Positions 7,259 to 15,851 are shown, counted from the stretch's first letter. The stretch is DNA of 21,375 nt from Zwartia sp. (GCA_030653405.1 JAURZO010000088.1:1-21375), one strand, 5' to 3'. Program-made: numbers and translations. Notes: generated by a model not told the origin, from the letters alone.

Positions 7259-8643
7259 GTGACGTCAAAGCAGAGCGAACGGCGGAGGCGATAGAGGGTT
7301 TGCCGCCAGGACGTCGAGGTATGGCGGCATTGGCACTGGCGCTTGGCCTCATGTTGGCGGTGCTCGATGCCACCATGATCAATGTGGGGCTGCCGTCAAT
7401 CGCAGAGAGCCTGAATGAGTCAGCGGCTTCGGTCGTTTGGGTGGTCAATGCCTACAGTCTGACCGTCGCGATGTCACTGTTGCCGATGGCTGCGATTGGT
7501 GAGCGTATTGGCTTTAAGCGCTTGTTTCGTTACGGCTTGATCACTTTTATCCTGGCAGCACTCGCCAGTGCACTGGCCCCTAATTTGCCTGCCCTATTGG
7601 TCAGTCGGATTTTTCAGGGGTTAGGTGGTTCGGCGATTATGTGTCTTTTTGGCGCATTGGTACGTCATATTTATCCCCCGAGTTTGATCGGCCGAGGCAT
7701 TGGTCTTAATGCGCTGACTGTTGCGGTGTCGTCAGTGATGGGGCCTTCGATCGGTTCATTTATCTTGTCGCTCACGACGTGGCACTGGATCTTTTTCTTC
7801 AGCGTACCCATGGGTCTGCTGACCTTGCTTGGCGTGCGTTTTTTGCCTGATGTTGCGCCGATTAAATCACGGTTCGACTGGTTAGCCGCAGTGCTAAGTA
7901 TGTCGACTATTGGTTTATTTATTATCGGTATTGATTATCTGGTTGATGCTCTCTGGCATGGCATTGCGCTGATTGTTGTTGCGGCACTCATTGGTACGAC
8001 GTTGGTAAGGCGTTCGAACAAGCAAACCGCACCCCTGGTTCCCGTAGATTTGTTTCGAATACCTGCGATGCGTTACGCTCTGGCGGCTTCAGCCAGTACG
8101 TTTGCAGGCCAGATGGCCACCTTGGTGTCACTGCCCTTTTACCTGCAGATTACCCTCGAGCGATCACAACTTTCAGTTGGTTTTTTGATGGCGGGCTGGC
8201 CGGCGGGTGCTGCCGTGATCGCCTTGATTGCGGGTCGCTTGTCCGATCGTTTTTCTGTCGCGTTATTAAGTGGACTGGGTGCGGGCACGATGGCCCTGGG
8301 TTTGGCTGGCGTTGTGCTGATGCCACCCACAGTCTCTGATGGGTGGCTATTTGCCACGATGCTCATTTCCGGCGTTGGCTTTGGCTTTTTTCAGACCCCT
8401 AATAATCGAGTGCTGATTGGTTCGGCGCCGCGTCACCGCGCCGGGGCGTTGGGAGGCTTGCAGGCGACAACACGGGTATTTAGCCAGACTTTTGGCGCGG
8501 CAATTGTTTCGGTTGTGTTCAGCCTTGGTTTGAGCTTTGGACCATTGCTTGGCCTGATTGTGGCAATCTTTTTCTCTTTAGTCGCGGTGTTGGTCAATAT
8601 TGTGCGGCACTTTAATGCACCCAATGTCCGACTTGGTACCTAA
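7255..8643 (+). CDS. MFS transporter, DHA2 (EmrB/QacA) type
   Basis: 462 residues, consistent with the 14-helix DHA2 drug:proton antiporters. Family signs: LDATMINVGLPSIAESL in helix 1 (about 37-53), WVVNAYSLTVA in helix 2, the ERIGFKRLF loop (motif A position), the SRIFQGLGGSA region (motif B position) and the GPSIGSFI motif C in helix 5. The start is the ATG at 7255, inside ATGA overlapping the glmU stop, so translation is probably coupled. The substrate is not recognisable. Position directly after glmU is unusual, since glmS is the common neighbour there in Burkholderiales. Confidence 0.88.
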   Translation: MSDVKAERTAEAIEGLPPGRRGMAALALALGLMLAVLDATMINVGLPSIAESLNESAASVVWVVNAYSLTVAMSLLPMAAIGERIGFKRLFRYGLITFILAALASALAPNLPALLVSRIFQGLGGSAIMCLFGALVRHIYPPSLIGRGIGLNALTVAVSSVMGPSIGSFILSLTTWHWIFFFSVPMGLLTLLGVRFLPDVAPIKSRFDWLAAVLSMSTIGLFIIGIDYLVDALWHGIALIVVAALIGTTLVRRSNKQTAPLVPVDLFRIPAMRYALAASASTFAGQMATLVSLPFYLQITLERSQLSVGFLMAGWPAGAAVIALIAGRLSDRFSVALLSGLGAGTMALGLAGVVLMPPTVSDGWLFATMLISGVGFGFFQTPNNRVLIGSAPRHRAGALGGLQATTRVFSQTFGAAIVSVVFSLGLSFGPLLGLIVAIFFSLVAVLVNIVRHFNAPNVRLGT

Positions 8644-8653
8644 GGGCATCCTT

Positions 8654-8665
8654 AAGAACGTTCTT
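8654..8665. repeat. 12-bp perfect palindrome AAGAACGTTCTT
   Basis: A perfect palindrome between the MFS stop and the tcuA-like promoter. Its right edge overlaps the proposed -35 box (8664-8669). It could be an operator half-site set, or chance. It has no loop and no T-run, so it is not a terminator. Confidence 0.35.
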
Positions 8666-8692
8666 TACTCCCATCAGTTAATACAATAAAAT
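8664..8692 (+). promoter_or_regulatory. Candidate sigma-70 promoter of the tcuA-like operon
   Basis: TTTACT (8664-8669, four of six -35 consensus bases), a 17-base spacer, and TAAAAT (8687-8692) as -10. Transcription would begin near 8699, about 70 bases before the dehydrogenase start. The -10 box overlaps the ATACAAGTGTAT dyad by two bases. An alternative -10 is TACAAT at 8682-8687, with a poorer -35 match. Confidence 0.5.
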
Positions 8693-8702
8693 ACAAGTGT
8701 AT
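8691..8702. promoter_or_regulatory. Operator-like dyad ATACA-AG-TGTAT (site 1)
   Basis: A 12-bp inverted repeat with perfect 5-bp arms and a 2-base centre, lying over the -10/start region of the tcuA-like operon. The same consensus occurs at 15981-15992, at the same distance (27 bases) from the first base of the -35 box of the ABC transporter operon. This placement suits a repressor that blocks RNA polymerase. Small dyads of this shape are common for GntR-type regulators, but no regulator gene is in the window, so the protein is unidentified. Confidence 0.6.
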
Positions 8703-8720
8703 GCACATGAACATGTGCAT
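8701..8720. promoter_or_regulatory. Inverted repeat ATGCACATG-AA-CATGTGCAT
   Basis: Perfect 9-bp arms around a 2-base AA centre, just downstream of the proposed transcription start and about 50 bases before the tcuA-like ATG. It overlaps the ATACA-AG-TGTAT dyad by two bases. It could be a second operator for a homodimeric regulator, or a hairpin at the mRNA 5' end. No copy was seen upstream of the ABC operon. Confidence 0.6.
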
Positions 8721-8770
8721 TCGGCGCTGGCGGGACTCAAGTCAGCCCTCAACAAGCTTGGAGACAAAAA

Positions 8771-10282
8771 ATGAGTGAATACGACGTCATCGTAGTTGGC
8801 GCAGGTAATGCCGCGCTTGCCTCAGCAGTATCAGCAAAAGAAAATGGGGCGCAGCGCGTTCTTGTTCTAGAAAAGGCCCCTCGGGAAATGCGCGGTGGCA
8901 ATACGCACTGGAGTGGCGGTGTGTTGCGCTTCGCTTTTGATGACCCGCGAGAGATCGGTCCACTTTTGCCCGGTGTAGAAGATGAGTACGAGGACTTCTA
9001 TTCGGGCATTCAGCCCTACACCAAGGACGATTTTCACGGCGATCTGATGCGTGTGACCAGCGGACAAACCGATCCAGAGTTGTCCCGACTCTTAGTGAAT
9101 AACTCCAAGGACACCGTGTTCTGGATGAACACGGTCGGCAAGATCCCGATGGAGCCATCTATCACATTGACGGGCGTCAGAAAGGGCAACCGGATTGTTT
9201 GGGCGCGCGGGTTGGTGGTACGTGCCGAGCATGAGGGTGTTGGACTTTCTCGCAGCTGGTTCGCCACTTGCGAACGGATGGGTATTGAAATTCGCTATGG
9301 CGCTGCGGTCGTGGGGCTGCTTCAAAATGAAAACGGTTCGGTCGATGGTGTCCGAGTGCGCGAGGAAAATGGCATCTCTGAGCTGCATGCAAAAGCTGTT
9401 GTGTTGGGTTGTGGTGGCTTCGAGGCTAACGTACAGATGCGTACGCAGCATATTGGACCTTTGGTTGGCGCGGCGAAAGTGCGCGGAACACCGCATAATC
9501 AAGGCGATGGTCTGCGCATGGCGATGGGTCTGGGCGCCATGCCTTGGGGTCAGTGGAGTGGCTGTCACGCGACGCCGATCTCAGCAGACTGGGGTAATTT
9601 CGCGCCACGGGAAATGACGGATAGAAGCAATCGGTTGAGTTATCTGTATGGCGTCATGATTAATCGTATGGGTCGCCGCTTTGTTGACGAAGGTGCCGAC
9701 GGCGCCATGTTTACCTATGCAAAATACGGTCGCGCGATTTTGGCCGAGCCTGGTGCAAAAGCTTATCAGCTGTTTGATTCACAAGTTGTCCATCTGCTTG
9801 AGCCTAGATATTCGACGAGCGACCCAATCATGTCAGATACTATTGAGGGCTTGATTGAGCAACTCGATATTGATGATAAAAAGCAAGCGCTTAAGACGGT
9901 GTTGGAGTACAACGCAGCCGCCAAGCATGCCTCTGAGGGTTTTGATCCTTCACAAAAGGATGGACTATCAACGAGTGGTTTAGCATTGGAGAAAACCAAT
10001 TGGGCGACCAAGCTTGAAAAAGGCCCGTTCTATGCGTATAGCGCCACGGGTGGAATTACCTTTACTTTTGGCGGATTGCGTGTCGATGAGCAGACACGTG
10101 TCATTGGCACGGACTGGCGACCTATCCCTGGCCTCTACGCTTGTGGTGAAATGATCGGCGGCTTGTTCTATGACAATTATCCTGCAGGAACGGGACTTGT
10201 CTCAGGTGCGACCTTTGGTCGGATCGCAGGTCGAATGGCTGCTTCGTTGAGTAGCGCACAAGTTAAAGCAAAAGCGGCCTAA
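8771..10282 (+). CDS. tcuA: FAD-dependent dehydrogenase, TcuA (tricarballylate dehydrogenase) type
   Basis: 503 residues of the fumarate reductase/succinate dehydrogenase flavoprotein fold. The FAD Rossmann motif GAGNAALASA is at 10-19 with the ribose-binding Glu at 34, followed by REMRGGNTHW (38-47), as in TcuA/CobZ N-terminal-type proteins. A C-terminal FAD motif is present: PGLYACGEMIGGLFYDNYPAGTGL. No signal peptide, so probably cytoplasmic. GGAGACAAAAA precedes the ATG. In Salmonella, TcuA oxidises tricarballylate to cis-aconitate and needs the Fe-S/heme protein TcuB for reoxidation; no tcuB is in this window. The true substrate may be a related polycarboxylate. The MmgE/PrpD gene follows after about 19 bases, so they are likely co-transcribed. 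Confidence 0.8.
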   Translation: MSEYDVIVVGAGNAALASAVSAKENGAQRVLVLEKAPREMRGGNTHWSGGVLRFAFDDPREIGPLLPGVEDEYEDFYSGIQPYTKDDFHGDLMRVTSGQTDPELSRLLVNNSKDTVFWMNTVGKIPMEPSITLTGVRKGNRIVWARGLVVRAEHEGVGLSRSWFATCERMGIEIRYGAAVVGLLQNENGSVDGVRVREENGISELHAKAVVLGCGGFEANVQMRTQHIGPLVGAAKVRGTPHNQGDGLRMAMGLGAMPWGQWSGCHATPISADWGNFAPREMTDRSNRLSYLYGVMINRMGRRFVDEGADGAMFTYAKYGRAILAEPGAKAYQLFDSQVVHLLEPRYSTSDPIMSDTIEGLIEQLDIDDKKQALKTVLEYNAAAKHASEGFDPSQKDGLSTSGLALEKTNWATKLEKGPFYAYSATGGITFTFGGLRVDEQTRVIGTDWRPIPGLYACGEMIGGLFYDNYPAGTGLVSGATFGRIAGRMAASLSSAQVKAKAA

Positions 10283-10301
10283 GGTCGCAAGGGGAGTCAT
10301 G

Positions 10302-11789
10302 ATGGGAAAGTCCGAGCAAGGCCAGACATACATTAATCGACTGGCTGCCTTAATTTGTAATTTTGATACGAGTCTGATTAACGAGCAGGCTATTAGTCTG
10401 TCTCGTACAGCCATTATCGACACATTGGGTGTGACGCTTGCTGGTGTTGGGGAGCCATCCGTCGTTAACCTGCTCAAGACACCCGGCATCGCCACAGCAC
10501 CCGGTCAATCGACAATATTTGGTACCGACAAAAAAACGTCGGCGCTTGATGCTGCGTTTATCAATGGTGTTGGCTCCCATGCGCATGACTACGATGACTT
10601 TAGCCAGCCAATGGGTGGACATCAGTCTGCGCCATTGGTGGCACCACTATTTGCTTTGGCTGAAGAGCGCGGCAAGTCAGGGCTCGAACTAATCCATTCC
10701 TATGTCGTCGGTATTGAGACCGAAATTCGCATTGCCCGTGCGGTGAATTTTCATCATTATGATCTGGGTTGGCATCCGACCGCGACACTTGGAATCTTTG
10801 GTACGGTCGCTGCGTGCGGTCATCTCATTGGATTCAGTGAGGAAAAAATGTCGGTGGCGCTTGGGATTGCTGCATCACTTGCATCCGGGCTGAAGTCTAA
10901 TTTTGGGACGATGGTTAAGCCATTGCATGTCGGACAATCGGGGCGCAATGGTCTGTTGGCGGTCTTGCTTGCCGAGTCAGGTTACGACTCCAATCCTGAA
11001 ACTTTCGAGCATAAGCAGGGATTTTTAAATGTGTTCAATGGCCCTGGTAATTACAACGCAGAATTGATGTTTGAGAATTGGGCAAATCCCCTTGAGGTGC
11101 TTAGTACTGAAATGGGCTTAAAGCAGTTTCCTTGCTGCGGTAGTACCCATCCAGCCATCACCATGATGCTGCAGTTGCGCAAAGAGCACACGATTGATCT
11201 TGATCAGGTTGAGCGGGTCCAAATCCTTGTGCATAAGCGACGTCTGCCCCATACGTACAACCCGAATCCGACTACACCCTTGGAGGCGAAGTTTTCCGTG
11301 CAGTATGCCGTGTCCCGCGCGTTAGTGTCGGGTGCGGTGCGTTTGGGTGATTTTGAGGGCGAGGCACATTTTGATAAAAAAGTGCGCGCGATCATGGACA
11401 AGACGACGGCAGGCCCACACCCTGACATGGCAGATGATTCGCCAGAGCAGTTCGGTGCCGAGGTCACCATCACGATGAAGGACGGTCAAGTACTCACGCG
11501 CAAGATTAGCAACCTTGTCGGTCGTGGTATCACTTACCCGATGACAAATGAAGAGATGTGGGAAAAGTTTAACGACTGCGCGCAAACAGGTGGCTTGCCA
11601 CGCGCGGACATTCCTCCGTTGTTCGAACGCCTCGAAACACTTGAAAAGGCACCTGATATCCGTGCAGTAGCAAGAATGATGGTCAAGCGTTCATTACCAG
11701 GCAATGCCAAACCCGCGACAGGTTATATCGATACTGCTGGCGAGAAAGGCAACCCGAACGTTTTGCAAGAAACGTCCTGGGTGCCTTAA
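10302..11789 (+). CDS. MmgE/PrpD family protein (first copy)
   Basis: 495 residues. The family includes 2-methylcitrate dehydratase (PrpD), cis-aconitate decarboxylase and iminodisuccinate epimerase, all acting on small polycarboxylates. Residues at the positions used by cis-aconitate decarboxylase are present: Asp96 in HAHDYDDF, His107 in MGGHQSAP, His158 in GWHPTATLG, Lys206 in MVKPLHVG and His283 in CGSTHPAI; KFSVQYAV is also typical. I chose the ATG at 10302 because GGGGAG (10291-10296) is then five bases away; the ATG at 10299 leaves only two. Cytoplasmic. It partners the FAD dehydrogenase, so it may process the substrate or product of that enzyme. Its specific reaction cannot be read from the sequence. 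Confidence 0.82.
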   Translation: MGKSEQGQTYINRLAALICNFDTSLINEQAISLSRTAIIDTLGVTLAGVGEPSVVNLLKTPGIATAPGQSTIFGTDKKTSALDAAFINGVGSHAHDYDDFSQPMGGHQSAPLVAPLFALAEERGKSGLELIHSYVVGIETEIRIARAVNFHHYDLGWHPTATLGIFGTVAACGHLIGFSEEKMSVALGIAASLASGLKSNFGTMVKPLHVGQSGRNGLLAVLLAESGYDSNPETFEHKQGFLNVFNGPGNYNAELMFENWANPLEVLSTEMGLKQFPCCGSTHPAITMMLQLRKEHTIDLDQVERVQILVHKRRLPHTYNPNPTTPLEAKFSVQYAVSRALVSGAVRLGDFEGEAHFDKKVRAIMDKTTAGPHPDMADDSPEQFGAEVTITMKDGQVLTRKISNLVGRGITYPMTNEEMWEKFNDCAQTGGLPRADIPPLFERLETLEKAPDIRAVARMMVKRSLPGNAKPATGYIDTAGEKGNPNVLQETSWVP

Positions 11790-11802
11790 GCAAACAAAAG
11801 CA

Positions 11803-12876
11803 CTAAGACTCGCGTGGAAGCAGATGGATGTCGGCGGGTCCGAACGTCACTAGGATTTGGGTACCAGGTCCGAAATCCATCTGGTGAGTGACGTTCATGG
11901 GGACACCTTGTACGCTAATGGCGTACTCGATATGTGGACCCATGTACTGAACGTGCTCAATCGTGCCGTGTAAGGCATTGACGTGACCATCCGAGGCGAT
12001 TTCATCGGGTAACCGAATGTCAAGATGTTCAGAGCGCAGGACGGCAGTGCGTTGTTCGCCTTCCTGGCCAGTGACAGACTCTTCAAGTGTGAGCGCCGAG
12101 CCATCAGGCGCATACCAATTTTGACCCTTATACGTGACCGTTAGAAAGTTTGCTGCGCCGATGAATTCGGCAGTGAATCGTTTGTTGGGTTTTCGATAGA
12201 GTTTGCGTGGTTCGCCTTCTTCAATAATGTGCCCACCCTCCATGACGATCACGCGATCCGACATGGAGAGGGCTTCAGCCTGATCGTGTGTCACATAAAC
12301 CGCAGGAATGGCGAGTTCCTTTTGAATACGACTGATCTCCGCACGTGTGCGATCGCGAAGACGCGCATCCAAATTGGAAAGGGGCTCGTCGAACAACAGG
12401 ACTTTTGGTTTACCTACGATCGCGCGCGCGAGTGCGACACGCTGCTGCTGGCCTCCGGAAAGCTCCGAAGGCTGTCGATCCCCCATGCCGGTGAGACCGA
12501 CGATTTCTAGCGCCCATAAGACAGCTTGTTTTGTGTCGGTCTCATGGCTTCCGCGCGCTACGAGGGGAAAGGCGATGTTCTCGGCAACCGACATGTGCGG
12601 CCAAATCGCATAAGACTGAAACACCATGCCAAGGTTGCGCTCGTGGGGTGGCGCAAAAATATCTTTTTCTGGCTGAGATACGACTTGACCATCGATCTCA
12701 ATCATGCCGCCATTCGTGCGCTCCAAACCGGCGATACAGCGAAGTGTCGTTGTCTTGCCGCAGCCGCTCGGTCCAAGCAGCGTCACGAACTCTCCGTCTG
12801 CCACGTCGAAAGAAATGCCATGAACGATTGTCGTCTTATCGAATATCTTGATGAGGTTACTAACCCGAATTCCCAT
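11803..12876 (-). CDS. ABC transporter ATP-binding protein (iron/spermidine/phosphonate-type importer)
   Basis: 357 residues. Nucleotide-binding domain: Walker A GPSGCGKTT (35-43), Q-loop Gln87, signature LSGGQQQRVALARA (139-152), Walker B VLLFDEPLSNLD (159-170), switch His197 in YVTHDQAEAL. A C-terminal TOBE-like regulatory domain spans about 235-357. This is the FbpC/PotA-like subgroup, matching the fused permease and the periplasmic binding protein upstream. It is the last gene of the ABC operon, 26 bases after the permease stop, with AGGA upstream of the ATG. It converges on the first MmgE/PrpD gene with 13 bases between stops and no visible terminator. Confidence 0.93.
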   Translation of the reverse strand: MGIRVSNLIKIFDKTTIVHGISFDVADGEFVTLLGPSGCGKTTTLRCIAGLERTNGGMIEIDGQVVSQPEKDIFAPPHERNLGMVFQSYAIWPHMSVAENIAFPLVARGSHETDTKQAVLWALEIVGLTGMGDRQPSELSGGQQQRVALARAIVGKPKVLLFDEPLSNLDARLRDRTRAEISRIQKELAIPAVYVTHDQAEALSMSDRVIVMEGGHIIEEGEPRKLYRKPNKRFTAEFIGAANFLTVTYKGQNWYAPDGSALTLEESVTGQEGEQRTAVLRSEHLDIRLPDEIASDGHVNALHGTIEHVQYMGPHIEYAISVQGVPMNVTHQMDFGPGTQILVTFGPADIHLLPRES

Positions 12877-12902
12877 AATGAATCTTTCCTACCTTTGTGG
12901 TG

Positions 12903-14690
12903 TTAGGTTGCTTTCGTTGTCTTGTTACGTTCAAGCAGCTTGAGCGAAGGGCGTCGCTTGGTCAGTAACATGAGCAGATACATGGAGATGAAGACAACTA
13001 CCATTCCCACTAAAGACAGTGAGCTGGCGAGTCCCCAGTTTGCTTGTTCAAAAAAGGACCAGATGGATGTGGACAATACGCTTGTCGAGGCTGTGTAGAG
13101 CAGCACTGCCGAAGCGATCTCTCGGAAGAACGCCATGAACAGAAGAAAATAAGCGCCTTGGAGCGAAGGCATGGCAAGAGGCACCAAGATGCGTTTGATT
13201 CCTTGAAGTCGCGTCGCGCCGGCCGTCCAGGCCGCTTCCTCGAGGCTTTTGTCAATCTGTACCATCCGTCCGCCGACTGTTTCAGTCGCGTAAGACAGAA
13301 AGCGTGTAATGAAGGAAATGATCAGGATGACGAGTGTGCCGTAAATCGGTAAAGGCAGATACGCATAGGCCCACAACAGACCCAGGCCAATCACGACGCC
13401 CGGAACCCCAAAGGGCAAACTGGCGATGAAGTCCAGAACACGATAGCCAGGCGGACGGTGACGCAGCGTGAAGTAGCTGACGAACGATGCCAAACCAACA
13501 CCGATGAGGGCACCCAGACCTGACACAATCAGCGTGTTCCAAAATGAACGCAGCGTCGAGCTTGATTCGAAAAGGAAGACGTAATTACGCATCGTGTAGG
13601 CACCCTCGAAAGGATTGGCGCTGAAGTACTTCAGTACCGATACATAGGCGAGGATGATGACAGGCAGGATCAGGGCAAAGAGAATGTACCCCCAGCACAG
13701 CGTATTGGCTGCCCAGCGCCATTTGCCAAGCGAGATGAGGGTGAGTCGACCCGCCTTGCCGGTTGTGACGGTGAGTCGATTGCCGCGTGCGATGCGTCGT
13801 TGTACCCAGATGGCAAAGCCAGTGAGCGCACTGAGTGTTAAACCAATCGCGGCAGCAAGCCCGTAGTCGGGAGGTGGAAAGCTCACTAGTAAGTAGAGTT
13901 GAGTGGCCAACACGGTGATGCGACCTGGGATCCCCATCAAAGCTGGAATTGCAAACTGCTCGATTGAAAGAATGAAGGTCAAGACGAGACTTGAGGTGAT
14001 CGAGAAGCTCAATAAAGGAAGCGTGACTCGACGCAAAACATTAAAGGGTGTGGCGCCTGAGGCTCTTGCCGCTTCTTCAAAGGTGGCATCGATGCCTAAA
14101 ATCGGTCCACGCATCATCAGATAGACAAATGGGATCTGATGCAAAACCGTTACAAAAATCATCCCGGATTTTGTATAGGCGTCGACTTTCCAGCGATCAA
14201 TGCCAATACTTTCGAGTACTCCGTTAATCAATCCTCCCGGCGAACCGATGATGATCCACGCCATCGCGAGAATAAAGGAGGGGAGAAAGAAGCTCAGGCT
14301 AACTAAGGCCGTGACAGTTGTACCACCACGAAAGTCGGTTCGATGCACCACAATCGCAATGGCGGTACCAACGATTGAAGCGATGATTGCCGAGGCCAGA
14401 CCGATAAATAAAGTGGTGTAAAAAGTACCGACAACACCAGTTGAAAACAGCGCAATCCAGTTTTCAAAGGTCCAGTGTCCTTCGAGCCCTGGCGCCGTAT
14501 TGCGTAGGCTTCCATAGATCAACGCGACGAGAGGAATGGCGACAAGTAGCGCCACCACGGCGAAAGTAATCAGGTAAATGGCACCCAGTATCCGTCCACC
14601 ATCAAAGATACTGGCATTGCGAAATATCGGAACCAAGGGCGCGCTTGCCATCGGATCTGACACACGATTCATATTATTCATTTCAACCAT
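12903..14690 (-). CDS. ABC transporter permease, two fused MetI-like domains (FbpB type)
   Basis: About 595 residues and roughly twelve membrane helices. Two transmembrane domains in one chain each have the EAA loop that docks on the ATPase: EEAARASGATPFNVLRRVTL (205-224) and EEAAWTAGATRLQGIKRILV (484-503). Fused permeases of this size are typical of iron(III)/putrescine/phosphonate-type importers. The frame is open to a GTG at 14747, but that extension runs through a strong intergenic hairpin (14708-14742), so I start at the ATG at 14690. An ATG at 14681, preceded by GGATGG, is about equally possible. Confidence 0.9.
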   Translation of the reverse strand: MVEMNNMNRVSDPMASAPLVPIFRNASIFDGGRILGAIYLITFAVVALLVAIPLVALIYGSLRNTAPGLEGHWTFENWIALFSTGVVGTFYTTLFIGLASAIIASIVGTAIAIVVHRTDFRGGTTVTALVSLSFFLPSFILAMAWIIIGSPGGLINGVLESIGIDRWKVDAYTKSGMIFVTVLHQIPFVYLMMRGPILGIDATFEEAARASGATPFNVLRRVTLPLLSFSITSSLVLTFILSIEQFAIPALMGIPGRITVLATQLYLLVSFPPPDYGLAAAIGLTLSALTGFAIWVQRRIARGNRLTVTTGKAGRLTLISLGKWRWAANTLCWGYILFALILPVIILAYVSVLKYFSANPFEGAYTMRNYVFLFESSSTLRSFWNTLIVSGLGALIGVGLASFVSYFTLRHRPPGYRVLDFIASLPFGVPGVVIGLGLLWAYAYLPLPIYGTLVILIISFITRFLSYATETVGGRMVQIDKSLEEAAWTAGATRLQGIKRILVPLAMPSLQGAYFLLFMAFFREIASAVLLYTASTSVLSTSIWSFFEQANWGLASSLSLVGMVVVFISMYLLMLLTKRRPSLKLLERNKTTKAT

Positions 14691-14707
14691 CCGAACAGGG
14701 TGACCAG

Positions 14708-14742
14708 AGCCCTGCAAGCCGCAGGTGCGGACTTGCAGGGCT
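14708..14742 (-). other. Strong intercistronic hairpin between binding protein and permease
   Basis: An 11-bp perfect stem, AGCCCTGCAAG with CTTGCAGGGCT, continues as CCGC/GCGG after a single bulged base and closes an ACCT-type loop, about 15 paired bases in all. It begins 14 bases after the binding-protein stop codon. No T-run follows it in the direction of transcription. Such hairpins commonly protect the upstream binding-protein mRNA and lower permease expression. Confidence 0.75.
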
Positions 14743-14756
14743 TTCACAAGCAGCGT

Positions 14757-15851
14757 TTATTGAATGCCGAAGGTGGTGCGCCAGTGATCTACGATTTCTT
14801 TTTGCTTTGCGGGTGGCAAAAGTTCAAGACCATCGATGGTGTTGGGCAAAGAGGCGGTCGCGGGGATGTGTGACATTGCGGGTATGCCGTTACGCGTCAC
14901 GGGTAAACCTGCATAGTCTTGGAGGTATAGCTGGCCTTTATCGCTCATGAGCCAGTTTGCGAGGACTTTACCCGCGTTTATGTTGGGCGCTTTTTCGGCG
15001 ACAAACATGTAACCCAATGAAAGCGTCGTTCCTGATTTAGGGTAAACAATGCCAATGGGTGCGCCGTCCGCCAAGGCGACATTGACCGGTAGATCCGTGA
15101 TTTCAGCGACATGGACATCGCCGCGGATAACGGCTTGAAGAATGCCGCCGGAGCCTTCAAAGAACCGAACGTTATTCGCTTTGAGCTTTGCAGCGGTATC
15201 ACCTAGGCCAAGCTTTTCCCAGTAGGCCACAATGCCCTGGATTGAGACGGAGCGCCAGGGGGGATTCATGCCGATGCGACCTTTCCATTTGGGGTCAAAC
15301 AAGTCTGCCCATTCTTGGGGGGCTTCGGCCGGTTTGACGCGTTGCTTATTCCAAATAATCGCCTCGCGTGCTGTCTGGATATTGAACAGCATGTCCTTGC
15401 CTTCGTAGTTCACGGCAGGCGGGAAGAACTTGAGCTCAGGGGGGACCCATTTGGCCATCCAGCCAGCCTTCATTCCATCGAAAATACGCTGATCAGGGAA
15501 TGTGATCAAGACATCGGCGAGGTTTCGCCCAGAGGAGAACTCGGTGCTGAAGCGCTGGATGAGTGGGGCGCTTCCCAAGCGAGTCATCTCCATTTTGATG
15601 GCGGGATATGCTTTTCGGAATTCGTTCGCCAGTCGCTCTGCGCCGGCAGGGTTGAGGTTGTGATAAAGCATCACCTTACCCTCTTTGCGCGCTGCAGCTT
15701 CGATCGCTGACCAGTCATTTGCTTGTGCCATTGAAGTGAACGGCGTGAGTAGCAATGCGCCACAGAGGGTCATGACGATGCGCCTCAGGCGTGACTTAAG
15801 GGTTGCATCGTGTGTACTCTTTATTGATTTGGGGCAGCACGGGTTTGTCAT
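14757..15851 (-). CDS. Periplasmic substrate-binding protein of the ABC importer
   Basis: 364 residues with a Sec signal peptide: a positively charged n-region, a hydrophobic core around 26-40, and a cleavage site after AQA (44). The mature protein begins NDWSAIEAAARKEGKVMLY, the usual opening of iron/polyamine/phosphonate-type binding proteins (SBP_bac_6/8 class); DLFDPKWKGRIGM and GIVYPKSGTT are also class-typical. The ATG at 15851 is supported by GGAGACAAA eight bases upstream, a leader nearly the same as that of the tcuA-like gene. First gene of the ABC operon. Ligand unknown; from context I infer an anionic polycarboxylate or its metal complex rather than free iron. Confidence 0.9.
   Translation of the reverse strand: MTNPCCPKSIKSTHDATLKSRLRRIVMTLCGALLLTPFTSMAQANDWSAIEAAARKEGKVMLYHNLNPAGAERLANEFRKAYPAIKMEMTRLGSAPLIQRFSTEFSSGRNLADVLITFPDQRIFDGMKAGWMAKWVPPELKFFPPAVNYEGKDMLFNIQTAREAIIWNKQRVKPAEAPQEWADLFDPKWKGRIGMNPPWRSVSIQGIVAYWEKLGLGDTAAKLKANNVRFFEGSGGILQAVIRGDVHVAEITDLPVNVALADGAPIGIVYPKSGTTLSLGYMFVAEKAPNINAGKVLANWLMSDKGQLYLQDYAGLPVTRNGIPAMSHIPATASLPNTIDGLELLPPAKQKEIVDHWRTTFGIQ

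Noticed and set aside
9092..9568. Minus-strand open frame of 158 residues inside the TcuA-like gene
   Set aside because: No family motif; the dehydrogenase on the plus strand is continuous and conserved.
12526..12906. Plus-strand open frame of 126 residues over the ABC ATPase gene
   Set aside because: It is antisense to the Walker A and Q-loop coding region, which is clearly real.
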